DNA of 64,000 nt from Herbaspirillum sp. Sphag64 (GCF_014192645.1 NZ_JACHYE010000015.1:1-64000); one strand, 5' to 3'; shown: positions 8,867-18,023, numbered from the stretch's first letter. Notes: generated by a model not told the origin, from the letters alone. Made by a program: numbers and translations.

Positions 8867-9223
8867 ATGCAAAATATTTTCAACAACAAGCACGTACAAC
8901 TGGCACAGGGCGAGGTCGTCGCCTTGCGCATCAAGGGCGGCATCAAGCTCAAGGTCATGCGCGGTCGGGTATGGGTAACTTTACAAGGTGACTCAGCCGA
9001 CTACTGGCTTTGCGACGGTCAGCAGATTGATATCCCCGGATATGGCATTCTGGTGGTCGAAGCGGCCTGCGGTACCTGCCAGGTACAAGTCGACTTGCCG
9101 CGGCCGCAGCGGCAATGGCGTCAGCAGCTGGTCAATGCGATCCAGCGGGTCGCCAGCGTCCACACGATGGTCACCGTGCCGTTGTTGTTGCTGGTGTGCA
9201 TTTCAGTGCTCAGGCTGCGGTAG
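8867..9223 (+). CDS. DUF2917 family protein
   Basis: A 118-residue protein with the DUF2917 pattern: a small cupin-like beta region at about 10-75 (LRIKGGIKLKVMRGRVWVTL, then DYWL and a glycine-rich turn), and a single hydrophobic segment near the C-terminus (about 98-115, MVTVPLLLLVCISVL). The family is common in Burkholderiales next to LysR regulators and has no assigned function. GAGGAA is eight bases before the ATG. It is divergent from the GcvA-like gene and 54 bases ahead of lipB. Confidence 0.85.
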   Translation: MQNIFNNKHVQLAQGEVVALRIKGGIKLKVMRGRVWVTLQGDSADYWLCDGQQIDIPGYGILVVEAACGTCQVQVDLPRPQRQWRQQLVNAIQRVASVHTMVTVPLLLLVCISVLRLR

Positions 9224-9277
9224 TCGCGCAAGCCGTGATTGCGGCAATCAGGGGCGAAATTCGCTACACTGTCGCCC

Positions 9278-9919
9278 ATGCGAATTGCCCCACAGATCAT
9301 CCAGCGCGGCGTTGAAGACTATCAGACCACCTTCGACGCCATGCGCGCCTATACCGACAGCCGCACCGTCGACAGTCCCGACCAGCTCTGGATTGTCGAG
9401 CATCCGCCGGTCTTCACGCTCGGTCTCGGGGCGGATCAGTCCCATGTCCTCAATGCCCACAATATTGCCGTTGTGCAAACAGATCGCGGCGGAGAGGTGA
9501 CCTATCACGGACCCGGTCAGGTCATCATTTATCTGCTCATCGACTTGCGCCGCAAGCATCCCGGTGCGCGCCTGTTTGCCCGTGAGTTCGTACAAAAGAT
9601 CGAACAGGCGGTGATCGATACGTTGGCGGCGTATAATCTCGCTGGTGAGCGCAAGCAGGGTGCGCCCGGCATTTACGTCAGTTCAGGGCCGTGGCAGGGT
9701 GCCAAGATTGCAGCGCTGGGTTTGAAAATCCGTGGCAACGGTTGCACCTATCATGGTGTGTCGCTCAATGTGGCGATGGACCTGACACCGTTTTCCTGGA
9801 TCAACCCTTGCGGTTATGCAGGTCTGGCAACGGTAGACATGCAGACCCTGGGCGCGGTCGCTGAACTTGCTGTGGTGCAGAACCAACTGGCGCAACAGCT
9901 GCTCAGCTGTTTTGGCTAG
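9278..9919 (+). CDS. lipB: Octanoyltransferase LipB
   Basis: This 213-residue enzyme moves octanoate from acyl carrier protein onto the E2 or GcvH lipoyl domain, the first step of lipoate synthesis. The active-site motif [13 protein letters not shown] is at 69-81, the conserved lysine is K143 ([13 protein letters not shown]) and the acyl-accepting cysteine is C178 (NPCGY). A frame from a TTG at 9239 is open, but the ATG at 9278 gives the family start (MRIAPQII). lipA follows 85 bases downstream and performs the next step, so the two form one pathway unit. Confidence 0.96.
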   Translation: MRIAPQIIQRGVEDYQTTFDAMRAYTDSRTVDSPDQLWIVEHPPVFTLGLGADQSHVLNAHNIAVVQTDRGGEVTYHGPGQVIIYLLIDLRRKHPGARLFAREFVQKIEQAVIDTLAAYNLAGERKQGAPGIYVSSGPWQGAKIAALGLKIRGNGCTYHGVSLNVAMDLTPFSWINPCGYAGLATVDMQTLGAVAELAVVQNQLAQQLLSCFG

Positions 9920-10004
9920 GGTTTGTGGTGCATCAACCTGTTACTGCACCCGCAATGACTTTACTTGATCGCCGTCGACTGTGACGGCACCAATTATCTT
10001 GACT

Positions 10005-10976
10005 ATGACAACCGATACCAATGCAGCTGAGTCTGCGCTGCGCAATCCGACCGAAAAACAAAAGGGAGCTGGCAAGACCGCCTGGATTCCGATCAAGATC
10101 ATGCCAGCTGAAAAGCTGAAGAAGCCTGACTGGATCCGCGTCAAGGCCGGTTCGCCGACCACCCGTTTCTACGAAATCAAAGACATCCTGCGCGCCAATA
10201 ATCTGGTGACGGTGTGCGAAGAAGCATCTTGCCCCAACATCGGTGAATGCTTCGGCAAAGGCACGGCCACCTTCATGATCATGGGTGACAAGTGCACCCG
10301 TCGTTGCCCGTTCTGTGACGTCGGTCACGGTCGTCCTGATCCGCTTGACCCCAACGAGCCAGAAAATCTGGCACGCACCATTGCCCAGCTCAAGCTCAGC
10401 TATGTAGTCATTACCAGCGTCGACCGTGACGACTTGCGTGATGGTGGAGCCGGCCACTTTGCGGCCTGCATCCAACGTGTGCGTGAGCTATCGCCCGAGA
10501 CCCGTATCGAGATTCTGACTCCCGACTTCCGTGGTCGCATGGACCGCGCGCTGGAAATTCTGAAGATGGCACCACCAGATGTGATGAACCACAATCTGGA
10601 AACCGCGCCCCGTCTGTACAAGGAAGCACGTCCCGGCTCCGACTATGAATACTCATTGAACCTGCTTAAGCGCTTCAAGGAACTGCACCCCGACACGCCG
10701 ACCAAGTCCGGCATCATGGTCGGCCTGGGTGAAACCGATGAAGAGGTGTTGCAGGTCATGCGCGACATGCGCGCGCACAATGTCGACATGCTCACCATTG
10801 GCCAGTATCTGATGCCGAGCGGCGACCACCTGCCGGTACGTCGTTACGTGCACCCGGATACCTTCAAGATGTATGAAGAAGAAGCTTATAAGATGGGCTT
10901 CGTCCACGCTGCCGTCGGCGCCATGGTGCGCTCCAGCTACCATGCTGACCAGCAGGCGCATGGGCTCGTTGGTTGA
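10005..10976 (+). CDS. lipA: Lipoyl synthase LipA (radical SAM)
   Basis: LipA inserts two sulfur atoms into the protein-bound octanoyl chain. Both iron-sulfur sites are visible: the auxiliary cluster cysteines C71, C76 and C82 ([12 protein letters not shown]) and the radical-SAM cysteines C97, C101 and C104 (CTRRCPFC). The C-terminal RSSYHAD carries the serine that ligates the auxiliary cluster. I place the start at the ATG at 10005 (323 residues); a GTG at 9981 would add eight residues. A terminator-like palindrome follows the stop. Confidence 0.97.
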   Translation: MTTDTNAAESALRNPTEKQKGAGKTAWIPIKIMPAEKLKKPDWIRVKAGSPTTRFYEIKDILRANNLVTVCEEASCPNIGECFGKGTATFMIMGDKCTRRCPFCDVGHGRPDPLDPNEPENLARTIAQLKLSYVVITSVDRDDLRDGGAGHFAACIQRVRELSPETRIEILTPDFRGRMDRALEILKMAPPDVMNHNLETAPRLYKEARPGSDYEYSLNLLKRFKELHPDTPTKSGIMVGLGETDEEVLQVMRDMRAHNVDMLTIGQYLMPSGDHLPVRRYVHPDTFKMYEEEAYKMGFVHAAVGAMVRSSYHADQQAHGLVG

Positions 10977-11005
10977 AGAGAATAGTGTGGAGTAGTTGAA
11001 TTAGT

Positions 11006-11036
11006 TGAGAATCTCACCGTGTTGGTGAGATTCTCA
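11006..11036. terminator. Symmetric terminator between lipA and a chemoreceptor gene
   Basis: A perfect 13-bp stem (TGAGAATCTCACC and its complement) with a 5-base loop separates two convergent genes. There is no long T-run on either side, so it may end transcription weakly in both directions or protect the 3' ends. Confidence 0.7.
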
Positions 11037-11055
11037 TCATAGGAAGATAAACCAT

Positions 11056-12606
11056 TTACACCGACAATTTGAACTGATGACCGGCTTGGGCCAGTTTGTC
11101 AGCCTGCGCCTGCAGTAGCTCGGATGTAGCCGTGGCCTGCTCCACCAGCGCGGCATTCTGTTGTGTGGTGTTATCCATCTCAGTGACGGCCTGATTGATC
11201 TGCTCGATGCCTGCACTCTGCTGCTGGCTGGCGACCGCTATTTCTCCCATGATAGCGGTCACGTGACGCACGCTCTCCACCATCTCCTGCATGGTAACCC
11301 CGGCCTGTTCCACGAGGCGGCTGCCCGAGCCAACTTTGTTGACAGAATCATCAATCAGCAATTTGATTTCCTTGGCGGCAGCTGCTGAACGCTGTGCCAG
11401 GCTGCGCACCTCAGATGCTACGACGGCAAAGCCACGGCCCTGTTCGCCGGCGCGCGCTGCTTCTACTGCGGCATTGAGAGCCAGAATATTGGTCTGAAAT
11501 GCGATGCCATCAATGACGCTGATGATGTCGACAATCTTGCCCGAGGAGGCATTGATTTCGCCCATGGTATCGATCACCTCTGACACGACGCCACTACCTT
11601 TAACTGCCACTTCGGAAGCATTCATCGCCATTTGATTGGCTTGTCGCGCATTTTCGGCATTCTGCTTGACGGTCGAGGTCAACTGCTCGATCGATGCAGC
11701 CGTTTCTTCCAGCGAGCCGGCCTGCTGCTCGGTACGTGAAGACAAATCGGTAATGCCGGAGGAGATTTCGCTGGCTGCGGTCGTGATCGAATCGGTACCT
11801 TGCTGCACCTCGCTGACGATTTTACGTAACGAAGAATTCATTTGCTGTAGAGCCTGCATCAATTCCGCGATTTCATCTTTGCCGTGTTTTGCAATTGTGG
11901 TGGTCAGATCGCCTGCTGCGACTGCCTGCGCTACATTCAATGCCCGCTGCAAAGGTGTGGTGATGCTGCGTGAAATGATCAGTACGGTGACGAGGCTGAT
12001 ACCGATCAGCAAAACACCCAGCAACAGCAGTAACTGGAAGCCGCGCTCATTGTTGTGGTCGATGTTTTGTGCCATGTCGTTAATCGCCTGCCGCTGCATG
12101 GCAAGCAATGCATTGACCTTGTTCGCATATGCCTTGGAGGCAGGACTAAACGTAGATTGATAAACTTTCTCGGCAGCTTCGGCATCACCGGTCTTGCGTG
12201 TATTCATCACCTGCTCCTTGGCGCTCTGATATTTCTGACGCGCGGCGATGATTTCCTGGAACAAGGCTTTTTCTTGATCCGAACTTAATTTGGGCTCGAT
12301 CTTCTTGATAATTTCACCCCCCGATGCGACGCTGGCGGCGATCTCATCCTTGAACGTTTCAGACAACTGGGCATCGGTGCTGCGCGCAATCATCGAGGTA
12401 CGCACAATGGCGGAGTAGGTCAGCACAAACCAATCCGCGACCAGGCGCTCCTTGGCCAGCGGTATTTCCATCATGGCGCGTGTCGCGTCGGCATTTCGTT
12501 TGTTATTGACCAGACTAAAGCCGGTCGAGAGGATGGCAAGTACCAGTACGACACCAAATCCAAGTGTCAGCCGGCTGGATATACGCAGGTTCGAAAGTTG
12601 ATTCAT
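11056..12606 (-). CDS. Methyl-accepting chemotaxis protein with four-helix-bundle sensor
   Basis: A 516-residue chemoreceptor. A first membrane helix lies at about 12-32, a periplasmic four-helix-bundle sensor at about 34-188, a second membrane helix near 190-210, a HAMP domain, then a long coiled-coil signalling domain. The hairpin tip, [20 protein letters not shown] then [20 protein letters not shown], is where CheA and CheW bind. It has no C-terminal NWETF-type pentapeptide for CheR. The start is the ATG at 12606 with AAGGAGA upstream; the 30 codons before it lack a membrane start. The ligand is not predictable. Confidence 0.93.
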   Translation of the reverse strand: MNQLSNLRISSRLTLGFGVVLVLAILSTGFSLVNNKRNADATRAMMEIPLAKERLVADWFVLTYSAIVRTSMIARSTDAQLSETFKDEIAASVASGGEIIKKIEPKLSSDQEKALFQEIIAARQKYQSAKEQVMNTRKTGDAEAAEKVYQSTFSPASKAYANKVNALLAMQRQAINDMAQNIDHNNERGFQLLLLLGVLLIGISLVTVLIISRSITTPLQRALNVAQAVAAGDLTTTIAKHGKDEIAELMQALQQMNSSLRKIVSEVQQGTDSITTAASEISSGITDLSSRTEQQAGSLEETAASIEQLTSTVKQNAENARQANQMAMNASEVAVKGSGVVSEVIDTMGEINASSGKIVDIISVIDGIAFQTNILALNAAVEAARAGEQGRGFAVVASEVRSLAQRSAAAAKEIKLLIDDSVNKVGSGSRLVEQAGVTMQEMVESVRHVTAIMGEIAVASQQQSAGIEQINQAVTEMDNTTQQNAALVEQATATSELLQAQADKLAQAGHQFKLSV

Positions 12607-12853
12607 GATACGGTCTCCTTCCTTACAATTGTTACAAATATTCTCCTCGGAAGGTCCCGCTTGCGCAACGAGAATACGCCGATTTCGCTCCTGCAAATCG
12701 GTCCCTGCGGTAAAAAATACACAGTTCCCCGCAGGTATTTTCTATGCCATGAGGCAGACTGCTGACGGCACGGAGAAACGTCATCAAAGGCAGTCATCCT
12801 TTTGAGCGGCAGCTGGCAGTGTGACAGGCACAGGAACTTAGACAATACTGATA

Positions 12854-12881
12854 GCAACCGGGTGGAACATCCCCCGGTTGC
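12854..12881 (-). terminator. Hairpin after the FMN reductase gene
   Basis: A 9-bp stem, GCAACCGGG with CCCGGTTGC, lies 22 bases beyond the stop codon at 12903 in the direction of transcription. Only a weak T-rich tail follows. It probably separates the reductase transcript from the chemoreceptor gene downstream. Confidence 0.5.
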
Positions 12882-12902
12882 AGCATTCCCCCATGGCCGG
12901 CG

Positions 12903-13529
12903 CTACCGCTTGGCTCGGATACGTAGTGCAGCTGGCGGAAGTTGTGGTTCGGCGCGGGCCAGTTGTAACGCCCTTGTCAGCCACTCGAGATCGTCAAGCA
13001 TCACCTCCAGTTGCACATCGAGTATCGGATTCGTTGACCGACCTTGCGCATCAAATGCCGTCGTTACCAAAGGAATCAATGTTGATGTCCGCACGGGTAC
13101 TGCTTCGGCTTCGGTCATCACCTGGATCAGATGCTCCACTGCTCGGGCTGCTGCTGTGGGGCCAAGACTGTAACCCACAAAGGCAACTGGCTTGCGACGG
13201 AAGTTGAAGGAAAAAAAGACCGAATCGATAGCGTTTTTCAGTACCGCCGGGATGCTGCGATTGTATTCAGGGGTGATGATGAGGTAAGCGTCAGCTTGCC
13301 GGATCTTCTCGTTCCATTGTTTGACGATGGGCGTCGAGTAGGTCGGATTGCTGAAGTCGCCGACGCTGGCGATGGTTTCCTGGAAAAAAGGTAGCGGCCA
13401 GTCGCGCAAGTCGAGAACTTCGACATCAAATGCATCGTGCGATTGTGCAACCGGTAACAGCCAGCGGCAGACTGCTTCAGCGTTACGACCTTCGCGTGTG
13501 CTACCGACAATGATTTGTAGTTTGAACAT
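12903..13529 (-). CDS. NADPH-dependent FMN reductase (flavodoxin-like quinone/azo reductase)
   Basis: A 208-residue protein of the flavodoxin-like NAD(P)H reductase family. The N-terminal phosphate loop is GSTREGRNAE (9-18) and the flavin-stacking segment is TPEYNRSIPAVLKNAID, both family hallmarks. Members reduce quinones, azo compounds or free flavin and protect against oxidants. It is divergent from a MarR regulator that starts 79 bases away and that probably represses it in response to a redox or phenolic signal. I see no membrane or export signal. Confidence 0.9.
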   Translation of the reverse strand: MFKLQIIVGSTREGRNAEAVCRWLLPVAQSHDAFDVEVLDLRDWPLPFFQETIASVGDFSNPTYSTPIVKQWNEKIRQADAYLIITPEYNRSIPAVLKNAIDSVFFSFNFRRKPVAFVGYSLGPTAAARAVEHLIQVMTEAEAVPVRTSTLIPLVTTAFDAQGRSTNPILDVQLEVMLDDLEWLTRALQLARAEPQLPPAALRIRAKR

Positions 13530-13582
13530 GATTTTCCTTAACGTTGATGAGATGAAGTATCTTTGGTACGATCTTCATTTAT

Positions 13583-13606
13583 AAACATATTTATATAAAT
13601 ATATTT
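13583..13606. promoter_or_regulatory. Candidate MarR operator overlapping the regulator's start region
   Basis: A 24-base near-palindrome (22 of 24 positions symmetric; the central 16 bases, 13587-13602, are perfect) made almost wholly of A and T. It ends two bases before the ATG of the MarR gene and lies 53 bases from the FMN reductase start. This placement would let a MarR dimer block both genes. It also leaves no room for a Shine-Dalgarno sequence on the marR side. Confidence 0.65.
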
Positions 13607-13608
13607 AC

Positions 13609-14040
13609 ATGTCAAGCAAACCTGAACATCTCGGCTGGTTAGTCAAGCGTATCCAGCATCGGCATCATCGGCACCTGGACAAGAAATTGGGGGAGCTTGG
13701 GCTGAGTCTGGTGCAGTGGAATGCGCTCAGGGAAATTGATCGCAACCCGGGTTGCTCGCAACTTCAACTGGCCGAACTGACATTCAATTCGGCGCAGGCA
13801 TTCGGCACCTTGGTGACACGTCTGCTCAAGGCGGAGCTAGTCAAGTCTTACCCCGGCAGCGGCCGTAGCACCTTGCATGAACTGACTGCGAAGGGACGGG
13901 CACTGCTGGAAGAGGGGCAAAAAACCATGTTTGATGTGACCAATGCGTCATTCGGACTCCTCAGCGACGAGGAGCAGGAGCATCTCAAGGCGCTGTTGGA
14001 AAAGGTGCTCGCCCATCAACCACCGGAATCACTGCCATAA
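13609..14040 (+). CDS. MarR-family transcriptional regulator
   Basis: A 143-residue winged-helix regulator: dimerisation helices at both ends, recognition helix near residues 55-72 (LAELTFNSAQAFGTLVTRLL) and a wing with a conserved arginine (SGRSTLHELTAKG, 84-96). These proteins repress neighbours until a phenolic or oxidising ligand binds. The divergent FMN reductase is the obvious target. The ATG at 13609 comes straight after an AT-only palindrome, so there is no ribosome-binding site; the gene may be read from a leaderless or very short-leader mRNA. The next start codon would cut into the first helix. Confidence 0.88.
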   Translation: MSSKPEHLGWLVKRIQHRHHRHLDKKLGELGLSLVQWNALREIDRNPGCSQLQLAELTFNSAQAFGTLVTRLLKAELVKSYPGSGRSTLHELTAKGRALLEEGQKTMFDVTNASFGLLSDEEQEHLKALLEKVLAHQPPESLP

Positions 14041-14069
14041 ATCCTGCGCGAGACTGATGCACTCGCCGC

Positions 14070-15677
14070 TCAGGACACTGCCAGTGCCGGTGCTAGCCGT
14101 GCATGCTGGTGCCGTAACTCCAGCCGCCGCAGGAAATCCTCCAGTACGATCCGATAGAGCGCGTCACCAAGCACACTGTCTTCGATATCCTGATCAATGT
14201 TCGGGTTATCGTTGACCTCAATGACCACCGGACCACGGCTGGTCATCTTCATGTCCACGCCATACAAACCATCACCAATCAGATTGGCAGCCTGTACTGC
14301 ATGGCGTAGCAACTCTGGTGGGACGGCATCGAGCGGCATGGCGCGGCTCATGCCGAACTCGGCCTTGCCGCTGGCATCGCGCTTGGCGACCTGCCAGTGA
14401 CCCTTGGACATGAAATACTGACTGGCAAAGATCGGCCGCTGGTTCAGTACACCGATGCGCCAGTCGAACTCGGTGTACAGATATTCCTGCACCAGCATCA
14501 AGGAGGATTGCTTGAGCAGCTCCTGTGCCGTCGCATAAAACTCTTCCCGGTTTGCCGCCTTCGATACCCCGCGTGAGAACGCACCATCGGGTACCTTCAT
14601 CACCATTGGATAGCCAATCTCGGCTTCCAGCGCGGCGATGTTGTCCAGCGCATCTTCCTGCAGCACGTAGGTGCGCGGTGTCGGGATGTCGTTGAGCCGC
14701 AGCAGATCGGCCAGATAGATCTTGTTGGTACAGCGCAGTATCGAGACTGGATCATCGATGACGACCAGTCCTTCGCTCTCGGCCTTTTTGGCGAAGCGGT
14801 AGGTATGATGATTGATGGCTGTGGTTTCGCGGATGAACAGCGCATCGTATTCGGCGATGTGGTTGAAGTCCTTCTTCTCGATCAGCGAGACGTCAACTCC
14901 GAGCTCATGACCCACCGCAATGAACTTGTCGAGCGCACCAGGATTACTTGGTGGCAGCGCTTCTTCCGGATTCTGCAGGATAGCGATCTGATACCGGTGC
15001 TGACGACCGGCGACAGGGCGTGGTGCGGCGTGATGCCGGAAGCTGTCGAATGCCTGCGTCAGCTGCTGGGTTTGATGCGCGCATAGCGTGGCAACGTTTT
15101 GTACCTTCACTGCCTGAATCTTCCAGTCGTCGCGGTGCTCGAACTCGATGCGCATCAACGGCACCGGGAATTTCTCGAAAATCTGTCGCGCAAGTGCAGC
15201 CAGTGGCGTGTAGTCGGTGCTGCCAAAAAACACATCCATCGAGAACTCGACCGGCATCGGAACTGTATCCGTGGAAGACAGACTGCTGTTGAGCGCGGCA
15301 TCCAGATCGCTGATGTCCAGACTGTAGATGGCTTTGCGCGACAGATCGTTGACGGTCTTCACTGACGGATAGACATGTTGCTTGCGGGCTTCGGCCAGCA
15401 GCGAGCAATAGTAGCCAATCGACAGGTATTTGACACTGCGGCAGAGGTTGATAACGATGCTGCCAGGTTTGACATGGCGGGTGCCGGGACTGAGGTAGTC
15501 GGCCGCGCTGACCACTGTTTCGTTGGCGTGGGCACTCCAGTCCTTGCTGTTTTCGACGATGACCAATAGGTCTGACGGTTCGCCGGGCGTGTCTTCGTCA
15601 TTGCTTGGCAGTGGTAGCGGCCGCGACAGCGTCGTAGCGCCTGGCACCGGGGGAACGATTGTACTTGCGTTAGGCAT
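14070..15677 (-). CDS. RimK-like ATP-grasp ligase with N-terminal RLAN domain
   Basis: A 535-residue protein. Residues about 32-180 match the RimK-like ATP-grasp N-terminal (RLAN) domain (DLLVIVENSKDWSAHANETV, then CRSVKYLSIGYYCSLLAEAR). The ATP-grasp fold follows at about 300-515: a lysine in PMVMKVPDGAFSRGVSK, VQEYLYTEFDWRIGVL, and the metal-binding end GPVVIEVNDNPNID. Such ligases join an amino acid, often glutamate, to a carboxyl group of a peptide or protein. It is the last of three minus-strand genes with a GNAT/C39 fusion and a small ORF, an association reported for RimK-like amidoligases. The substrate is unknown. There is 123 bp before it and no strong Shine-Dalgarno sequence. Confidence 0.88.
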   Translation of the reverse strand: MPNASTIVPPVPGATTLSRPLPLPSNDEDTPGEPSDLLVIVENSKDWSAHANETVVSAADYLSPGTRHVKPGSIVINLCRSVKYLSIGYYCSLLAEARKQHVYPSVKTVNDLSRKAIYSLDISDLDAALNSSLSSTDTVPMPVEFSMDVFFGSTDYTPLAALARQIFEKFPVPLMRIEFEHRDDWKIQAVKVQNVATLCAHQTQQLTQAFDSFRHHAAPRPVAGRQHRYQIAILQNPEEALPPSNPGALDKFIAVGHELGVDVSLIEKKDFNHIAEYDALFIRETTAINHHTYRFAKKAESEGLVVIDDPVSILRCTNKIYLADLLRLNDIPTPRTYVLQEDALDNIAALEAEIGYPMVMKVPDGAFSRGVSKAANREEFYATAQELLKQSSLMLVQEYLYTEFDWRIGVLNQRPIFASQYFMSKGHWQVAKRDASGKAEFGMSRAMPLDAVPPELLRHAVQAANLIGDGLYGVDMKMTSRGPVVIEVNDNPNIDQDIEDSVLGDALYRIVLEDFLRRLELRHQHARLAPALAVS

Positions 15678-15800
15678 AGATGTCTTATCGTTGACTGATC
15701 AATGTCAGTACCGACCGGGTGGTGTCACTGACCTCAATGAGTCTAGGTGGTCAAAAATAAAAACGGCGTAAATTTATCGACTGCCGGCATTAAATTTTCA

Positions 15801-16898
15801 TCAGCGTTTAGCTTGCGGCGGATACAGGATCACCATCGCCTTGGTAGCGTCACGGCCATAGCGCGCCATGCGTTCAAAGTCCTTTTTCAGGATCGCCATG
15901 TTGATGCGTTCATCGCCACTGCGCTGGGGCGAGTTGTCAGGATCGTGGATATAAAAGAAGCGGTCATCACAGCCTGTCATGATGACCCAGTGCGGTGCGC
16001 GCTCGCGCGTGAGGCGATAAGTGGAAATCAGTACCAGCGGTATCCCGCCGTCATGGAAACAGCGCACCAGATCGCGGGTACCTGCCAGCTTGCGATGGAC
16101 CGGGATGCGCAACTGGTTGACCTGGCGCACGAAGTCATCGTGCACCAGTTGAATCACCTGGCGCTTTTCCGGACTGCGGACCGATTCCTGGAACAGCACA
16201 CCATTGCCGTTGACAAAAATCTCACACGGAAAATCGCGCTGCTGCGCTGCCAGCGCAAGACCATAAGGACTGCAGCCGCCATGTCCGGAGGTCATGAAGA
16301 TGGTGGTCGCTTCGCGCCAGAGTTGCAGTTCCAGCGTACGGTCCAGGCGCAGTGCCGGATCAAAGGCCTTCATTGCCATCATCAGGCAGGCCGGGCCACA
16401 GGTGAAGCCGAGCGTTTGCTGATAATAGGGCGCGCGTGCCAGTGCTGTGCGCAGGTGATGGGTCAGCGACTTTTCCAGCCGAAAGCCATCCATGCCGTCG
16501 TCGTAGTAGGCTGGATAATCGCCAAAGATGCGATAGCCGCGGCTTTGGAACAGTCGCAGCGAGGCCTGGTTATCCTTGCGGATTTCCAGTCGCATGCTGA
16601 CACAGTTATGCATCAGCGCAGTCTGCTCGGCGGCGAGCAGCAGACCAGCTGCGACGCCATGACCAAGGTGATCGGGATGGGTGGCAATCGAATAGATTCG
16701 CGCCAGTGAGAGATTCTTGCGGAACAGCAGCGTGACATATCCGCGCAGTTGTCCATCGTGGTCATCGAGCAGGGTTGCCGCATGACCTCGTGCGAGTAGG
16801 TGGCGAAAGCTGCGTGCACTGATGCGGTCACCGCTGAAGCTGCGGTTTTCTATCTCCAGTAGGGCGGCAATGTCGCCAGCCACGGCAGCACGGATCAT
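15801..16898 (-). CDS. GNAT acetyltransferase fused to C39-like cysteine peptidase
   Basis: A 365-residue two-domain protein. Residues 1-145 are a RimI-like GNAT domain, with the acetyl-CoA loop near HPDHLGHGVAAG (74-85). Residues about 155-360 are a papain-like C39-type domain: Q161 and C167 in QTLGFTCGPACL, H303 in APHWVIMTG and D319 in YIHDPD form a complete likely triad. C39 domains usually remove leader peptides; here there is no transporter, so it probably acts on a cytosolic peptide or amide. With the RLAN ATP-grasp ligase downstream and a 69-residue ORF just upstream, it could acetylate and trim a ligated peptide. That joint role is inference. Confidence 0.88.
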   Translation of the reverse strand: MIRAAVAGDIAALLEIENRSFSGDRISARSFRHLLARGHAATLLDDHDGQLRGYVTLLFRKNLSLARIYSIATHPDHLGHGVAAGLLLAAEQTALMHNCVSMRLEIRKDNQASLRLFQSRGYRIFGDYPAYYDDGMDGFRLEKSLTHHLRTALARAPYYQQTLGFTCGPACLMMAMKAFDPALRLDRTLELQLWREATTIFMTSGHGGCSPYGLALAAQQRDFPCEIFVNGNGVLFQESVRSPEKRQVIQLVHDDFVRQVNQLRIPVHRKLAGTRDLVRCFHDGGIPLVLISTYRLTRERAPHWVIMTGCDDRFFYIHDPDNSPQRSGDERINMAILKKDFERMARYGRDATKAMVILYPPQAKR

Positions 16899-16910
16899 GA
16901 TCTTGCTGAC

Positions 16911-17120
16911 TCACCCATGGTCGCCGCGACTCGGGAACAGGCATTGGTAGAGCTGCACGAAGCGAGCGCGCACATCGGGATGGTCGCAGTGCCAACCACT
17001 CAGACTGGACAATGCTTCGCGCTGGTGATCTGCGCTTCTACCGATGCGTCGTCCATCGGTATACTGCGTACCCAGACGCTCGTCGCTCCCGGTATTGACC
17101 AGGTTTCCGTAGAGTCCCAT
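16911..17120 (-). CDS. Small ORF heading the GNAT-C39 / ATP-grasp gene set
   Basis: An open frame of 69 codons that ends 12 bases before the GNAT-C39 start. Upstream of its ATG (17120) is AAGGCGGG, a fair ribosome site. Codons in the second half end mostly in G or C, like real genes here. The product has a disordered-looking polar first half and a compact C-terminal half with W43, H44, C45, H47 and C60 (WHCDHPDVRARF then LYQCLFPS). I do not recognise it. It could be a substrate peptide for the ligase and peptidase, a small accessory protein, or a chance frame; an overlapping 102-codon frame on the other strand weakens the case. Confidence 0.45.
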   Translation of the reverse strand: MGLYGNLVNTGSDERLGTQYTDGRRIGRSADHQREALSSLSGWHCDHPDVRARFVQLYQCLFPSRGDHG

Positions 17121-17435
17121 TGTTCCCGCCTTTCACGCTTCAACAAGTTTCATGTCTCGGCAGGATACAAAGAGCGACGTAAAAATCCTGTCAAATTTGC
17201 AGGGCATCATGGCAAAAACACATAAACGACTGATGAATCTGTGAATCAGCAGCGTCGGTAAGCCGGCCTTGTGTTCAACCCGCGCTCCATGCAGGTAATC
17301 CTTGATCGACAAACCGACCTGGCTTCGCCATAATCTTTCACCTAGAAAAATTTCCGTTTATTTATCGTATAAATGACAAGAAATTGACGCGTAATTGCCG
17401 ACGAACCCATCGAAAATGCCCTTGGAGCCGAGAAT
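17121..17435. promoter_or_regulatory. Divergent promoter region between the GNAT-C39 gene set and the EIIA-Ntr gene
   Basis: A 315-base gap with no gene. It must hold the leftward promoter for the small ORF/GNAT-C39 genes and the rightward one for the EIIA-Ntr gene. The last 90 bases are A+T-rich (around 17335-17385) and likely carry the rightward promoter. I see no strong consensus or repeat. Confidence 0.4.
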
Positions 17436-17897
17436 ATGAATTTGATTGCCACATTGTGCCCGGTGGAGGACATCCTGCTGGGTCGTGACATCGCCAACAA
17501 GAGCCGCTTGTTCGACGACGTTGCACGGCATCTTCAGGAGCGTCATGGCTTGCCGTCGGCAGCACTGATCGACAGTCTCAATGCACGTGAGGCATTGGGC
17601 TCGACCGCTGTTGGCCATGGTCTGGCGATTCCGCATGCCCGCATCGCGGGTTTGCAGAAGGTGGTTGCGGTCTTCGTGCGGCCCCGTACACCGATTGCAT
17701 TTGACGCGCCGGACCGCAAGCCGGTGTCGGATATATTGGTGTTGCTGGTGCCAGAACAGGCACAGCAGGAGCACCTCCAGATTCTGGCCAGCATCGCGCA
17801 GATGTTTTCTGACCGGCCCTTGCGTGAGCAACTGCGCGCAGCCACCAACGCTGCCGAAGTCAGTCGCCTTTTCAGCCAGTGGCAGGCCCCCGGCTAG
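17436..17897 (+). CDS. PTS EIIA domain protein, nitrogen-PTS type (PtsN-like)
   Basis: A 153-residue single EIIA domain of the fructose/Ntr class. The phosphorylated histidine is H67 in GHGLAIPHARI, the conserved site. PtsN proteins do not move sugar; they bind and regulate K+ transporters, kinases and stress factors according to PTS phosphorylation. This copy stands alone, without rpoN, hpf or rapZ nearby, and 126 bp before an MgtA-type Mg2+ ATPase, so it may be a paralogue devoted to cation transport. The function in that role is inference. Confidence 0.87.
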   Translation: MNLIATLCPVEDILLGRDIANKSRLFDDVARHLQERHGLPSAALIDSLNAREALGSTAVGHGLAIPHARIAGLQKVVAVFVRPRTPIAFDAPDRKPVSDILVLLVPEQAQQEHLQILASIAQMFSDRPLREQLRAATNAAEVSRLFSQWQAPG

Positions 17898-17909
17898 TGT
17901 TACCCGCAC

Positions 17910-17928
17910 GCGTGTCTGCCGGACACGC
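17910..17928. other. Hairpin between the EIIA-Ntr and Mg2+ ATPase genes
   Basis: A perfect 7-bp stem (GCGTGTC / GACACGC) with a 5-base loop, 12 bases past the EIIA stop. No T-run follows. It could be an RNA processing site, a weak attenuator, or a leader element for the Mg2+ ATPase. It resembles no Mg2+ riboswitch I know. Confidence 0.4.
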
Positions 17929-18023
17929 AGATGCCAAACCAGTGGGACTGTCGCTGTGCTGGTTTCCCCCCTCCGATTCAACCTTTATCGAGTATCGATT
18001 CGATTCCAGAGACGGCGATCAAG

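Noticed and set aside
10369-10385. A sigma-54-like TGGCACG...TTGC inside lipA
   Set aside because: The spacing between the GG and GC elements is one base too long, and it lies inside a conserved coding sequence.
15747-16709. A 320-codon frame antisense to the GNAT-C39 gene
   Set aside because: No family pattern, and the other strand has catalytic motifs of two domains.
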